Part shown: positions 25,053 through 34,450 of the stretch, in pieces
How the letters are laid out: every line of letters begins with the position of its first letter
How positions within the stretch are numbered: the first letter of the stretch is position 1
NCBI RefSeq assembly: GCF_019218265.1
Contig: NZ_JAHUZE010000003.1
Coordinates: 310,001 to 374,000, forward strand
DNA from: Maritimibacter dapengensis
GTDB taxonomy: Bacteria; Pseudomonadota; Alphaproteobacteria; Rhodobacterales; Rhodobacteraceae
Length of the DNA: 64,000 nucleotides
Direction of reading: 5' to 3'
The notes under the pieces: generated by a model
Seen by the model: the letters and a program-made list of their open reading frames with translations, nothing else
Databases searched by the model: none
Told to the model about the DNA's origin: nothing
Made by a program: the position numbers and the translations under genes

Positions 25053-25885
25053 CACAGGGACTCCAGAAACGCCTCGGTCAACACCGCATCAAACACATGC
25101 GCAGTCGGACCGGTCATCCACACGCCGTCATCACGCCAGTCGAGCGCGAGCCACCCTCCATCGACTTCCATCCGTACGCTGCGTTCCGTCAGACCACGGG
25201 TCGCCGCCGCAACGGCAGTCGCGCAGGCGCCCGACCCGCAGGCCAGCGTGATGCCCGTGCCCCGCTCCCACACCCTCATACGTATCTCATCCCGCGCGCG
25301 CACCTCGGCGAATTCCACGTTCGTCCGCTGGGGAAAGAGCGGATCAAACTCCACCGCGCGGCCACGCTCGGCCACGTCTACCGCGCTCACGTCATCGACG
25401 AAGAACACCGCATGCGGGTTCCCCATGCCGACCGCCATCGGGTCGCCGTCGAGCGGAAGATGTTCGGTATCCATCGGTTTTGACAGAGGCACCTCGTCCC
25501 ACATGGTCTGAGGTTGGCCCATGTTCACATGCACGTCGCCGTCGATCAGCCGCGCCTCGAGTACGCCCCGCTCAGTGCGGATCGTCAGTGCATCGCGCCC
25601 GGACTCGTCGAACAGGTACCGGGCAACACATCGGGTCGCGTTGCCGCAAGCCCCCGCCCGGCTTCCGTCACTGTTCCAGAAGTCGAGTTCGACGTCGGCC
25701 GTATCGCTGTCACGAATTTCGGCCAATTGGTCGAAGCCCACGCCCCGGTGCCTGTTCCCCAGCCTCCGTGCGAGCGCTTCCGTGGTCACGGCATCCCGCC
25801 CCCGTGAATCGAAGATCACGAAGTCATTTCCGGCCCCATGCCATTTCATGAAGGCAAGGCCCGTCTGGTCGCGCACGGTGCTCAT
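25052..25885 (-). CDS. dapF: Diaminopimelate epimerase
   Basis: Converts LL- to meso-diaminopimelate for lysine and peptidoglycan synthesis. The product is 277 residues. [17 protein letters not shown] starts the fold, and the two catalytic cysteines lie in [13 protein letters not shown] and [12 protein letters not shown], giving the pseudo-symmetric active site. The start is taken at 25885 (MSTVRDQ); a start at the internal ATG before KWHGAG is possible because neither site has a good ribosome-binding site. It heads the dapF - mtaB - paiB-like run. Confidence 0.95.
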   Translation of the reverse strand: MSTVRDQTGLAFMKWHGAGNDFVIFDSRGRDAVTTEALARRLGNRHRGVGFDQLAEIRDSDTADVELDFWNSDGSRAGACGNATRCVARYLFDESGRDALTIRTERGVLEARLIDGDVHVNMGQPQTMWDEVPLSKPMDTEHLPLDGDPMAVGMGNPHAVFFVDDVSAVDVAERGRAVEFDPLFPQRTNVEFAEVRARDEIRMRVWERGTGITLACGSGACATAVAAATRGLTERSVRMEVDGGWLALDWRDDGVWMTGPTAHVFDAVLTEAFLESL

Positions 25886-25996
25886 GGGGCGGCATATACG
25901 CCCCATGGTCCCGCTTTTCCAGAAGACTCCGCATAAGCCGCGACAGAGCCATGCAACGCCTTGGAAAGATTCCTGTGTTTTTGCTGGATAAGGGGC

Positions 25997-26025
25997 TTGA
26001 CCAGCGCAAAGGGCGGCGATACCTA
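25997..26025 (+). promoter_or_regulatory. Promoter of tRNA-Lys
   Basis: TTGACC and TACCTA are separated by 17 bases and lie just upstream of the tRNA, so transcription would begin about 6 bases before its first nucleotide. This is the best sigma-70 type match in the surrounding spacer. Confidence 0.6.
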
Positions 26026-26037
26026 GCGCGCCACAGT

Positions 26038-26113
26038 GGGCCGTTAGCTCAGTTGGTAGAGCAACTGACTTTTAATCAGTGGGTCGCAGGTTCGAATCCT
26101 GCACGGCTCACCA
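26038..26113 (+). tRNA. tRNA-Lys (TTT)
   Basis: A 76-nucleotide tRNA that folds fully. The acceptor stem pairs GGGCCGT with ACGGCTC (one G-U), the D arm contains AGCTCAGTTGGTAGAGC, and the anticodon stem CTGA/TCAG encloses CTTTTAA with anticodon TTT. The T arm is GCAGGTTCGAATCCTGC, and CCA is encoded. It reads lysine codons AAA and AAG. It stands alone between dapF and the UPF0261 gene; I see no integrase or attachment-site duplication next to it. Confidence 0.97.
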
Positions 26114-26225
26114 CTTACATCAAAGCGTTACCCGATGGGCCAGACGCCCACGATGCGTTGACACCAGAAATCTGACCTCCAGATGGGGCCACTCCACGGC
26201 TACCCAGACGACCCTTCGGTTTGCG

Positions 26226-27464
26226 TCATTGGACGTTCAGAACTCCCTGCTGGATCCAATCGTCTATCTGGCGGAGCGCCGCCCGCGCGAAGCCTTCGTC
26301 ATTGATATGGGCCTCCAACTCGATCAGCTCCGCATTTTCGGGGCAGACGTTTCGCAATTCCTCTATGAAGACGACGAGCCCTTCCGGGTCGGACAGCGGA
26401 CCGCCGGGCCGGTCCCATTCGTTGCCCCCGTGCATAGGCAGCAGGAGCGTGGTCGGACCAAGAGCTTGCGCCAATTGGCCCGCCATCGCGCGAGCCATCT
26501 CACAGCGTTGGTCGGGAGTCATCATGACGGAGGACAAAAGACGATTGTGGGCGTGCACCTCTTGCCCATTCAGTTTGGGCGGTACCTCTTGCCAGCCGAC
26601 GAAATCGACGAGGTCGTAGCAGCCGATCGACACGATTTGTGGAGTGCCGGATTTCCCCGCTCCCGTCATCCGGGTTGCCCCGGCACTGATGGACGACCCC
26701 ATGATGTGGTTGCCCAACTCCTGGGGAGCAAAGTCCAGCACTGCGGCGAAAGCCCCTTCTTCGGCGAGGCTCTCGAACGCTCGACCACCCATTCCGGTGG
26801 CATGAAATACCGCAACCTCGAAGCCGCGCGATTCGAGCGCGGGCTTCAGTGCCACCATGTAGCGCAGCACCGTCTTGCCGAAACTGGTCATCCCGATCAG
26901 AGGGCGGTCACGCTTGGGGGGCTCGACCGCGCGGGCGGCCCCGAGAACGGCTCCGGCTGCCTGCGAAAGAGAGGCTCTGCAAACAGAGTTGAGGCCGTAG
27001 AGACCTCCAGCCCAGAGGATCATCTGAACGTCGGCGGGCAGACGTTCAGGCGGAATGAGCGGCGAGAAGGAGACCGTCGAAACAATGTATTTCGGCACGC
27101 CAAGCGGCAACGCTGAACAAACGTCGAGGGCAAGATCGGTCCCCATCGTGCCACCGAGAACCAGGACCCCGTCAAGAGCGCCCTCATGGTGGAGGCGCGC
27201 AGCCAACGTCGCGGCCCCTTTGGCCATGATCTGCATGGCGAGGTTTTCGTCACCTCCGTCGATGGCCTCCTGAATCGAATGCCCCCCGGCTTCGGCCACA
27301 TCATGTTTCGAGTAATCTGCCGGCTTTGACGGGTCGCCCAATACGCTCACGTCCATGGTCAGAACGCGCCCACCCTGCCCCCTTATGACGTCGGCGATAT
27401 AGTTCAACTCGTCGTCCTTGGTGTCATAGGTGCCAACGACCAGAATTGTGCGCGTATCACTCAT
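26226..27464 (-). CDS. Tm-1-like ATP-binding (UPF0261) family protein
   Basis: A 412-residue protein of the UPF0261 family, which is related to the ATP-binding domain of the plant virus-resistance protein Tm-1. The opening ILVVGTYDTKDDELNYIADVI and the later GVLVLGGTMGTDLA, GMTSFGKTVLRYM and VFHATGMGGRAFESL segments are family hallmarks. It overlaps the aldehyde dehydrogenase as ATGA and closes the TTT-transporter operon. Bacterial members are often found in catabolic operons with no proven reaction; a ligase- or hydrolase-like role on an imported acid is conceivable, but that is speculation. Confidence 0.88.
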   Translation of the reverse strand: MSDTRTILVVGTYDTKDDELNYIADVIRGQGGRVLTMDVSVLGDPSKPADYSKHDVAEAGGHSIQEAIDGGDENLAMQIMAKGAATLAARLHHEGALDGVLVLGGTMGTDLALDVCSALPLGVPKYIVSTVSFSPLIPPERLPADVQMILWAGGLYGLNSVCRASLSQAAGAVLGAARAVEPPKRDRPLIGMTSFGKTVLRYMVALKPALESRGFEVAVFHATGMGGRAFESLAEEGAFAAVLDFAPQELGNHIMGSSISAGATRMTGAGKSGTPQIVSIGCYDLVDFVGWQEVPPKLNGQEVHAHNRLLSSVMMTPDQRCEMARAMAGQLAQALGPTTLLLPMHGGNEWDRPGGPLSDPEGLVVFIEELRNVCPENAELIELEAHINDEGFARAALRQIDDWIQQGVLNVQ

Positions 27465-28945
27465 AACTTGATCCAGGCCGTCTTAAGGTCGAGGTATTTG
27501 TCGAAGGCATGGAGAGATTTGTCATGCCCGTTGCCGGATTGTTTGACGCCGCCCAGCGGCACCGTGTTGTCCGATCCGCCGTAGGTGTTCACGTGGACCA
27601 CACCCGCCTTGACGGCGCGGACCATTCGATGGGCTCGGCCAAGGTTCGCGGTCCAGATAGCCGCGGCCAGCCCGTAATCCGTGCCATTGGCGATTGCGAT
27701 GGCCTCGTCCTCGCTGTCGAACGGAATGATCGCCGCGACCGGACCGAACACCTCGTCACGTGCGATGCGATCCTCGGGGGTCACGCCCGTCACGATGGTC
27801 GGCTCCATGAAATATCCGCCGGTATCCTCAAGTATGCGTTCTCCCCCGATGACGATGCGCCCGGCCTCGCGTGCCTCGGCCACGAACCCCAGGTTTTGCT
27901 CCAACTGGCGCAGAGAATTAACGGCACCTGCGTTGGTCGTCGGGTCCAGCGGGTCGCCCACTTTCATGGTCTTCGTGAATTCTGCCAGTTTGGCGACGAA
28001 CTCGTCATGGATCCCCCGCTCGACCAGAATACGGCTCCCCGCCACGCAGACCTGTCCCGAGTTGCGGAAAATCCCGTGGGCCGAGACTTTGACCGCCTCG
28101 TCCAGATCGGGGCAATCGCCGAAGATGATGTTGGGGCTCTTGCCGCCCAGTTCCAGATAGACCCGTTTGAGGTTCGAACGCGCGGAATACTCAAGCAGAC
28201 GTCGACCTACGCCCCCCGATCCGGTGAAGACCAGCACATCGACGTCCATCGACAAACCCAGCGCCTCGCCTACCACGGCGCCAGCACCGGTCACCACGTT
28301 CAAAACGCCAGGCGGCAGTCCCGCTGTCAGCGCCAGTTCCGCCAGCCGGATCAGCGTGAGCGAAGCGGTTTCGGCCGGCTTCAACACCACCGAATTGCCA
28401 GCGGCCAGCGCAGGTGCCAGCTTCCACGCGCCGATCATCAACGGGAAATTCCACGGAACGATCGCCCCGACCACGCCCACCGGCTCTCGATGCACAAGCG
28501 CGAGAACACTTGGGTCCGTGGGCGCGATTTCGCCGTAGATCTTGTCCAGTCCCTCGGCGTAATAGCGGATCGTGCCGGCTGCCGACAAAGGCTCGGCCTT
28601 CAACGCCATTCCGATCTCGGTCCCGTTGTCGCGCACACCCAGCACCGCAAGTTCCAGCGCGTGTTCCTCGACCAGCGCGGCCCATTTCAGCAGCACCGCC
28701 TTTCGTGCCGCCGGAGGCAACTCTGACCAGCGCCCGTCATCGAACGCCCGGCGTGCAGCGGTGACCGCATCGTCCACATCCGCCTTGGTTCCGGCCGGGA
28801 TCGTGGTCAGAACCTGGCCGTCGAGTGGGGAAATAACCTCCATTGTCGCGCCGTCGGACGCATTGCGCGGCTCGCCATCGATCAGGAGAGTGGCGGGCGG
28901 CACCGGGGCGTCCCTGAGCGCTTCGATCCGGGTCTGGTCCAGCAT
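27461..28945 (-). CDS. Aldehyde dehydrogenase (PuuC-like)
   Basis: A 494-residue NAD(P)-dependent aldehyde dehydrogenase. The active-site cysteine is in NSGQVCVAGSR, the general base glutamate in LELGGKSPNIIFGD, the coenzyme-binding glycine turn in FTGSGGVGRRL, and VPWNFPLMIGAWKLAPALAAG is a standard family stretch. Overall it resembles the gamma-glutamyl-gamma-aminobutyraldehyde/betaine-aldehyde branch. With a class III aminotransferase at the other end of the locus it could oxidise the semialdehyde produced by transamination. GAGGAGG precedes the ATG, 9 bases after tctA. Confidence 0.92.
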   Translation of the reverse strand: MLDQTRIEALRDAPVPPATLLIDGEPRNASDGATMEVISPLDGQVLTTIPAGTKADVDDAVTAARRAFDDGRWSELPPAARKAVLLKWAALVEEHALELAVLGVRDNGTEIGMALKAEPLSAAGTIRYYAEGLDKIYGEIAPTDPSVLALVHREPVGVVGAIVPWNFPLMIGAWKLAPALAAGNSVVLKPAETASLTLIRLAELALTAGLPPGVLNVVTGAGAVVGEALGLSMDVDVLVFTGSGGVGRRLLEYSARSNLKRVYLELGGKSPNIIFGDCPDLDEAVKVSAHGIFRNSGQVCVAGSRILVERGIHDEFVAKLAEFTKTMKVGDPLDPTTNAGAVNSLRQLEQNLGFVAEAREAGRIVIGGERILEDTGGYFMEPTIVTGVTPEDRIARDEVFGPVAAIIPFDSEDEAIAIANGTDYGLAAAIWTANLGRAHRMVRAVKAGVVHVNTYGGSDNTVPLGGVKQSGNGHDKSLHAFDKYLDLKTAWIKL

Positions 28946-28954
28946 GGCTCCTCC

Positions 28955-30478
28955 TCAGCGTGTCTGGCTGTCGTGAATGTCGTGATCGTGCGCGTCCTCG
29001 GCCAGCCCCACGCGTTTCTCACGGATCAGCCCGACGAAATGTCCGATGATCAGGAGCACGATGACGATGGCGAGAATGGCGGCGATGGGTCGGCTAACAA
29101 AGTCCAAAGGCGTATCGACCCGCGCCATGGCCGCCCGCAGCTTCACCTCCATGATACCGCCCAGTACCATGCCGAGCACGATCGGCACGACCGGAAGGTT
29201 CTGACGCTTGAGCACGAGGCCAAGCACACCGAACCCTGCCGCAATGGCGCAATCGATCACCGAATTGCGCAGCGAATAGACGCCCACGAAGCTGAGCGTC
29301 AGGATCATGACGCCAAGAAAGCGGGTCGGGATGCGGATGATCTGGATCAGCAGGTTCGACGCGAACAGCATGAATACGACGACCAGCACGTTAAGCAGGA
29401 TCATTGCGACATAGAGCGCGTAGACGAAATCCATCTGGTTCTGGAACAGCCCCGGTCCCGGCACGACGTTGTGAACATAGAACACCGACAACATCATGGC
29501 CGTCAGTGCCTCGCCGGGTATGCCCAGCGCGAGCAGGGGGATCATTGCGGCGGCCGGAACGGCGTTGTTGGCGCTCTCTGAGGCGACGAGGCCCTCGGGC
29601 GAGCCCTTGCCGAAGGCATCCGGGTCTTTCGACGTCTTCTGCGCGTAAGTGTAGCTCAAGAACTGCGCGGTGAACTCGCCCACGCCGGGGATGATCCCCA
29701 TGAGCACGCCGAACCCCCCGCCGGACGCGGCGATGCGCTTGAACTTGAACACCCCCAGGATCGCGGCCCACATGTTGCCGCTCACGCGCTGCGTGGTGGG
29801 CGCGCGCTCCGGATCGGTCAGCAGGACGAATGCTTGCGACAGGGCGAACAGACCAAGCACCACGACGATCAGATCGACGCCGGACGAAAGCCAGTCCTGC
29901 CCGAAGGTGAAGCGCTGGGTGTAGCGCACCGGCTCCAACCCCACAGTGTTGATGAGAATGCCGAAGGCGGCGAGCGACCCGGCGACCAGCGTCTGGCCGC
30001 GATGCGCGATGACGACGAGCACGATGCCAAGCAGGGCGGCGAGAAAGATTTCTCGACTGCCGAACAGCGGCGCGACCTTCGCCAGAACGGGCGACAAAAG
30101 GATCAACGCGACGATGGACAGAACCCCGCCCACGAAAGACGCGCCGTAGGCCAGACCGAGCGCGCGAAGCGCCTCGCCCCGTTTCGTCATCGGGTAGCCG
30201 TCATAGGTCGTGAGCGCATTCACGGCGGTTCCGGGGGTGTTGATGAGGATCGCCGGAAGCGAACCGCCATACATCGACGACCCGTAGATGCCGAGCAGCA
30301 TCGTCAGACCGACCAGCGGTTCCAGCGCGAACGTCGCGGGCAACAAGATAGCAATGGCAACCGCCGCGCCGACACCGGGGATCGCGCCGATGACGACACC
30401 GCCGACGGAACCGATCAACAGTGCGAACAGGACGGCGGGATCGGCCAGAAGCCCTAGGCCGGAGACGAAATCACCCAT
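28955..30478 (-). CDS. tctA: Tripartite tricarboxylate transporter large permease (TctA)
   Basis: A 507-residue membrane protein with about 12 hydrophobic segments, the transport subunit of a TTT system. The landmarks are GAIPGVGAAVAIAILLP, the PAILINTPGTA segment, GIIPGVGEFTAQFLSY and LALGIPGEALTAMMLSVFYVH; the two IPGVG repeats reflect the internal duplication of the family. It is nine bases from tctB and contiguous with the aldehyde dehydrogenase. The substrate would be a carboxylate; the enzymes around it suggest a non-citrate compound, such as an amino- or keto-acid. Confidence 0.93.
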   Translation of the reverse strand: MGDFVSGLGLLADPAVLFALLIGSVGGVVIGAIPGVGAAVAIAILLPATFALEPLVGLTMLLGIYGSSMYGGSLPAILINTPGTAVNALTTYDGYPMTKRGEALRALGLAYGASFVGGVLSIVALILLSPVLAKVAPLFGSREIFLAALLGIVLVVIAHRGQTLVAGSLAAFGILINTVGLEPVRYTQRFTFGQDWLSSGVDLIVVVLGLFALSQAFVLLTDPERAPTTQRVSGNMWAAILGVFKFKRIAASGGGFGVLMGIIPGVGEFTAQFLSYTYAQKTSKDPDAFGKGSPEGLVASESANNAVPAAAMIPLLALGIPGEALTAMMLSVFYVHNVVPGPGLFQNQMDFVYALYVAMILLNVLVVVFMLFASNLLIQIIRIPTRFLGVMILTLSFVGVYSLRNSVIDCAIAAGFGVLGLVLKRQNLPVVPIVLGMVLGGIMEVKLRAAMARVDTPLDFVSRPIAAILAIVIVLLIIGHFVGLIREKRVGLAEDAHDHDIHDSQTR

Positions 30479-30487
30479 GATACGCCC

Positions 30488-31042
30488 TCAAAGCCAAATC
30501 ATCGCGAACAGGCGAAAATCACCCGCCGGTAGGAGCGAGTAGATGTCCCCCGCCGGGATCTTCACTTGCAGGAAGCCCTTGAAGATCACGACCACCGCAA
30601 CCGAGAACACGGCCGCGCCCGCGAAGTACCGCCAGTTCCGGTATCCCAGCCGAAAGGTCAGTGCGGCGGTGAAGAGCAGGGTGGAGGGCAGGTATCCGAT
30701 CACCGGCACGACCATGACATAGGCGATGAACCACACCGCAAATTCCAATGACCGCAACCAGTAGAGGATCTCCTGCGTGCGGCCCCGGATGCGCTCCGAC
30801 ACCATCGCGCCGAACAGATGAAGCCCCGAAAAGACCACCATCGCGATCACCGCGACCGTCGGCCAGAACGCAGGTTGGGCATAAAGCGCCACGCCGTCGA
30901 CCCATTCGACCTGCTCGGGCATCGTTGCCAGCAGCACCAGAGCGAACACGAACGACATGAGCGATATGACGAAATCGCCGGGTCGGCGGTATCGTTTGAA
31001 CAAATCCTGAAAGGTTTGAGAACGGCTCACATCTGCCCCCAT
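30488..31042 (-). CDS. tctB: Tripartite tricarboxylate transporter small permease (TctB)
   Basis: About 184 residues with four hydrophobic segments, the small membrane subunit that partners TctA. The best-defined helices begin DFVISLMSFVFALVLLA and include the AFWPTVAVIAMVVFSGLHLFG and VWFIAYVMVVPVIGYLPSTLL regions. I rejected the ATG at 31060 because it lies inside the terminator stem after tctC. The ATG at 31042 is used here, and a GTG four codons later behind GGGGG is also possible. Confidence 0.87.
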   Translation of the reverse strand: MGADVSRSQTFQDLFKRYRRPGDFVISLMSFVFALVLLATMPEQVEWVDGVALYAQPAFWPTVAVIAMVVFSGLHLFGAMVSERIRGRTQEILYWLRSLEFAVWFIAYVMVVPVIGYLPSTLLFTAALTFRLGYRNWRYFAGAAVFSVAVVVIFKGFLQVKIPAGDIYSLLPAGDFRLFAMIWL

Positions 31043-31043
31043 C

Positions 31044-31073
31044 AAAAAACCCCGGCGCATGAGCGCGCCGGGG
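31044..31073 (-). terminator. Terminator between tctC and tctB
   Basis: On the minus strand CCCCGGCGC - GCTCAT - GCGCCGGGG is followed by TTTTTT, a textbook intrinsic terminator ten bases after tctC. Since tctBA and the downstream genes have no clear promoter of their own, partial read-through would make the binding protein far more abundant than the permease. Confidence 0.85.
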
Positions 31074-31082
31074 CGTCTTTTC

Positions 31083-32021
31083 TTACTCGGCCAACATGCC
31101 GCTGATGGTCCCGAGCGTCTCGGTGTCCTTGGCGATCTGGTCGGCTGAAGCCGCCGCGTCCTGCCAGTAAACCAGCGCGCCGGTTTCCTCGGCGAGCTTC
31201 TTCGCCGCGTCCGAATTCACGACCTTCTCGGCGATCTCCGCGATCTTGTCGCGCGCCTCCTGCGGCGTATCCTTGTGAACGAACAGGCCGTTCCAGAGCG
31301 ACACGTCCAGCGAAGGCGCGATCTCGCCCACGGTCGGCGCGTCCGGGGTCAGCGGAATGCGGTCCGCGCCGATCGAAGCGAGGATATTCACCTCGTCGAG
31401 GCAGGGCAGGATCAGTTGAAGCGTCGTGTTGATCACGTCCGCATCGCCCGAAGCGAGCGTGTTGCAATCCAGTGCATCGAAGGCGGCGTCTGAGCCGAAG
31501 GAAAAGCCCTGATCCTTGGCGAGTGCCAGCGTCACCTGCGTCGGGACCAAAGGCGCGCCGAAATGGCCGAGCGCCACGTCGTTGTTCTGCGCATAGGCAG
31601 CCAATTCCTCGACGCTGCTGTAGGGAGCGTCGCCCGACGCCGCGATCACGAAGGGATACGTCAGGAAGATACCGATGGGATCGAACGGGTTCGGAGACAG
31701 CGCAGGAATGCCGACCTCGGGGCCGACGATCGGCACGGCGATCACGAACGACCCGATGGTGTAGCCATCCGCATCCGCGCTTGCGACTTCCGCAGCACCA
31801 GGGAAGGGGCCACCGCCGCCACCTGGCTTGTTCACGACCGCGGCGGGCACGCCGTAGGTCGATTGGAACTCGTCCGCGATCATGCGGGTCAGCACGTCTT
31901 CAAGGTCGCCGGGCGGGAACGGCACCACGAATTCGACGGGCTTTTCGGGGTATTCCGCTTGCGCGGCCATGGGCAGGGCGGCAGCCGTCGCGAGGACGGT
32001 GCTGGCCAGAAACTTTTTCAT
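31083..32021 (-). CDS. tctC: Tripartite tricarboxylate transporter substrate-binding protein (TctC)
   Basis: A 312-residue periplasmic receptor with signal peptide MKKFLASTVLATAAALPMAAQA. The mature protein begins EYPEKPVEFVVPFPPGD, the beta-strand opening shared by Bug/TctC receptors, and the VVNKPGGGGG loop that contacts the substrate carboxylate follows. The ATG at 32021 has GGGAGA upstream; the frame extends to 32315 but across the divergent promoter. It is the first gene of the operon and is expected to be the most expressed because a terminator follows it. Confidence 0.93.
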   Translation of the reverse strand: MKKFLASTVLATAAALPMAAQAEYPEKPVEFVVPFPPGDLEDVLTRMIADEFQSTYGVPAAVVNKPGGGGGPFPGAAEVASADADGYTIGSFVIAVPIVGPEVGIPALSPNPFDPIGIFLTYPFVIAASGDAPYSSVEELAAYAQNNDVALGHFGAPLVPTQVTLALAKDQGFSFGSDAAFDALDCNTLASGDADVINTTLQLILPCLDEVNILASIGADRIPLTPDAPTVGEIAPSLDVSLWNGLFVHKDTPQEARDKIAEIAEKVVNSDAAKKLAEETGALVYWQDAAASADQIAKDTETLGTISGMLAE

Positions 32022-32040
32022 CACGTGTCTCCCTGTTGTA

Positions 32041-32057
32041 GGTTCATTATTTGAACC
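32041..32057. promoter_or_regulatory. Inverted repeat in tctC / iclR divergent promoter
   Basis: GGTTCA-TTATT-TGAACC, 6-bp arms around five bases, 20 bases before the tctC start. This is a plausible operator for the IclR regulator encoded 95 bases away on the other strand; IclR proteins often control the divergent promoter they share with their target. Confidence 0.5.
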
Positions 32058-32151
32058 CGTGGTATCAAAATTCTTGCAGATAGATTCTCTTTCTGTCAAC
32101 GATTGGATTCGAAAGCGGCGCAGATTCATTGCGCTTGAAACGGAAAATGCC

Positions 32152-32919
32152 ATGGGAACGATCACCAAAGCGTTGGAGATGCTCAATTTCTTCTCACGTT
32201 CGCAGCCTGAACTGGGGTTGTCGGACTTCGTGCGCCTGTCGGGCCGTGACAAGGCGACGGTGCATCGCCACCTGACCGAATTGGCTGAAAACGGATTCGT
32301 CGAGCAGAATTCCACGACTCGCGCCTACCGACTTGGCCCCGCGATCCTGCGCCTTACGGCGGTGCGCGAGGCGACAACCCCGACGCGCTCCCTGGTGCGC
32401 CCAATCGTCGAAGCGATGGCCGAAGATGTGGGCGAACTCGTTCACTTTTCGCTTCTGCAAGGCGCTTTCTTATCCCCGATCTACCACAAGGATCCGGGGC
32501 GTCACGGCACACAGGTGCATTTCGACGAAGGCGAAGTGCTTCCTCTTCACGCCACATCATCCGGCCTCGCCGTGCTCGCATTTGCGCCCGATGCGTTGCG
32601 AAATGACGTTCTTCATGGACCGCTGACGCCGTTTACCGAAACCACGGTCACCGACCCCGGCACGTTGTCCGAGCTCATCGCGCAAACCGCGCGCACCGGC
32701 TGCGCACGGGTCGAAAAAGGGTTCGACGTCGAAGTGGCCAGCCAAGCGGTGCCGATCTTCGGGCCGGAAGGTCAGGTCACCGGCGCGCTTGCCATCGCGG
32801 TGCCCGCTGGTCGCCTGACAGCTGAAACAGAAATCCGACATGCCGACGCCTTGCGTGCGGGCATGGCCCGCATCACGGCTGCTCTTGGTGGCAGCTTTCC
32901 CGAGACCTATCCCGCCTGA
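32152..32919 (+). CDS. IclR family transcriptional regulator
   Basis: A 255-residue regulator. The N-terminal winged helix-turn-helix covers about residues 1-65 (KALEMLNFFSRS, then RDKATVHRHLTELAENGFVE), and the C-terminal effector domain includes LPLHATSSGLAVLAFAP and AVPIFGPEGQVTGALAIAVP. The ATG at 32152 gives the normal family start; the frame runs back into the tctC promoter without similarity. It is divergent from tctC and 13 bases from the aminotransferase, so it probably controls both the uptake operon and its own operon in response to the imported compound or a metabolite. Confidence 0.92.
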   Translation: MGTITKALEMLNFFSRSQPELGLSDFVRLSGRDKATVHRHLTELAENGFVEQNSTTRAYRLGPAILRLTAVREATTPTRSLVRPIVEAMAEDVGELVHFSLLQGAFLSPIYHKDPGRHGTQVHFDEGEVLPLHATSSGLAVLAFAPDALRNDVLHGPLTPFTETTVTDPGTLSELIAQTARTGCARVEKGFDVEVASQAVPIFGPEGQVTGALAIAVPAGRLTAETEIRHADALRAGMARITAALGGSFPETYPA

Positions 32920-32932
32920 ACCGGAGACGAAG

Positions 32933-34285
32933 ATGAAAGACGCCAATTTCCTCAAGGAACACAATGCACGCCACCTCTGGCACCCGATGGCGCATCCGGC
33001 GGACAGTCAAGCAAACCCGCCCGCGATCATCACCGGCGGTGAAGGGGTCGAGATCACCGATGTCGACGGGCACCGCATGGTGGATGCCGTGGGCGGCCTG
33101 TGGAACGTGAACCTCGGCTATTCCTGCCAGCCGGTGAAAGATGCCATCGCGCACCAGCTCGACCGGCTGCCCTATTACTCGATCTTCCGTGGCACCTCGA
33201 ACGACAACGTGATCGAACTGGCCGAAATGCTGCGTGACTTCTTCGCCGAAGACGGCCTGACGCGCGCGTTCTACACCTCCGGCGGCTCTGACAGCGTCGA
33301 AGTCGCCCTGCGCCTCGCACGACAATACCACAAGATCCGGGGCGAAGCCGGTCGCGTGAAATATCTTTCGCTGAAGAAAGGCTATCACGGCACCCACACG
33401 CTGGGTGCGTCCGTCAACGGCAACGCCAATTTCCGCACGCAGTACGAACCGCTCATGCCCGGCTGTTTCCATGTGCCGGCACCCTACACGTACCACAATC
33501 CGTTCAACGAAACCGACCCCGAACGGCTGGCGCAGCTTTGCCTCGCCGCCATCGAAGACGAGATCAAGTTTCAGGACGCCTCCACCATTGCCGCCTTCAT
33601 CATGGAGCCGGTCTTGGGTGCTGGGGGCGTCATCCCTCCGCACCATAGCTTCATGCCCGGAGTCCGTGCGCTCTGCGACAAGTACGGCATCCTTCTGATC
33701 GCGGACGAGGTCATCACCGCCTTCGGGCGCACCGGCGACTGGTCGGGCTCGCGTCATTGGGGGGTGCAGCCGGATCTCATGTCGACCGCGAAAGCGATCA
33801 CCAACGGCTATTTCCCCTTCGGTGCGGTATTGATTTCCGAAAAGGTCGCGGAGGTCTTTGAAAACGACACGTCCGGCGAGGCGAATATCGGCTCGGGTTA
33901 CACCTATTCAGGTCATCCTGTCGGGGCCGCCGCTGCGATCGCTTGCCTGAAGGAAACTGAACGCTTGAACGTCAAAGACAACGCCTCTGCGCGGGGCGCA
34001 CAATTGTTCGAAGGGCTTCAGGATCTCGGCCGAAGATATGACGTCATCGGCGATGTGCGCGGAGGTCACGGGTTGATGTGCGCACTCGAACTCGTATCGG
34101 ATCGGCAAGCCAAAACACCCATCGACAAGGCCACCATCGGAAAGATGCATCAGACCGCCTACGAGTCGGGCGCGATGCTCCGGGTTTCGGGCAACAACGT
34201 CATCTTCTCTCCTCCTCTCGTCATCGAAGCCGACCAGATCGACACGATCCTTTCTGCCGTCGACGCGGGCCTTGCCTCTATCTGA
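32933..34285 (+). CDS. Class III aminotransferase (omega-amino acid--pyruvate type)
   Basis: A 450-residue PLP enzyme. LLIADEVITAFGRTGDW contains the cofactor-contacting aspartate, and MSTAKAITNGYFPFGAVL holds the Schiff-base lysine. YTSGGSDSVEVALRLARQYH and the YSGHPVGAAAAIA segment match the family that moves amino groups from beta-alanine, taurine, GABA or related omega-amines to pyruvate. It is cotranscribed with iclR, and across the promoter lies an operon with TTT transport and an aldehyde dehydrogenase. Transamination followed by semialdehyde oxidation is the natural reading. The amine itself is unknown. Confidence 0.92.
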   Translation: MKDANFLKEHNARHLWHPMAHPADSQANPPAIITGGEGVEITDVDGHRMVDAVGGLWNVNLGYSCQPVKDAIAHQLDRLPYYSIFRGTSNDNVIELAEMLRDFFAEDGLTRAFYTSGGSDSVEVALRLARQYHKIRGEAGRVKYLSLKKGYHGTHTLGASVNGNANFRTQYEPLMPGCFHVPAPYTYHNPFNETDPERLAQLCLAAIEDEIKFQDASTIAAFIMEPVLGAGGVIPPHHSFMPGVRALCDKYGILLIADEVITAFGRTGDWSGSRHWGVQPDLMSTAKAITNGYFPFGAVLISEKVAEVFENDTSGEANIGSGYTYSGHPVGAAAAIACLKETERLNVKDNASARGAQLFEGLQDLGRRYDVIGDVRGGHGLMCALELVSDRQAKTPIDKATIGKMHQTAYESGAMLRVSGNNVIFSPPLVIEADQIDTILSAVDAGLASI

Positions 34286-34450
34286 CGTGAAGGCCCGTCC
34301 AAGCTTTCGAGCAGGCTTTGGTTCGCTCAATCAATTCGTCGCCTTTCGTTTGCCGCTCTTTTGAATGAGCGCGCAGAGCAGCTTCCTGCGACCGCTTGCA
34401 TCCGTTTGCCCAACCGGGTTCGTGTCAGATATCTGCCGTGCGCTGCGCGT

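Noticed and set aside
23772-25511. A 579-codon plus-strand frame opposite mtaB and dapF
   Set aside because: Spans two unrelated housekeeping genes; pure shadow.
26038-26225. tRNA-Lys as an integration site for a mobile element
   Set aside because: No integrase, no repeat of the tRNA 3' end downstream and no change in base composition.
31043-31060. Start of tctB at 31060
   Set aside because: This ATG is inside the stem of the tctC terminator and has no ribosome-binding site.
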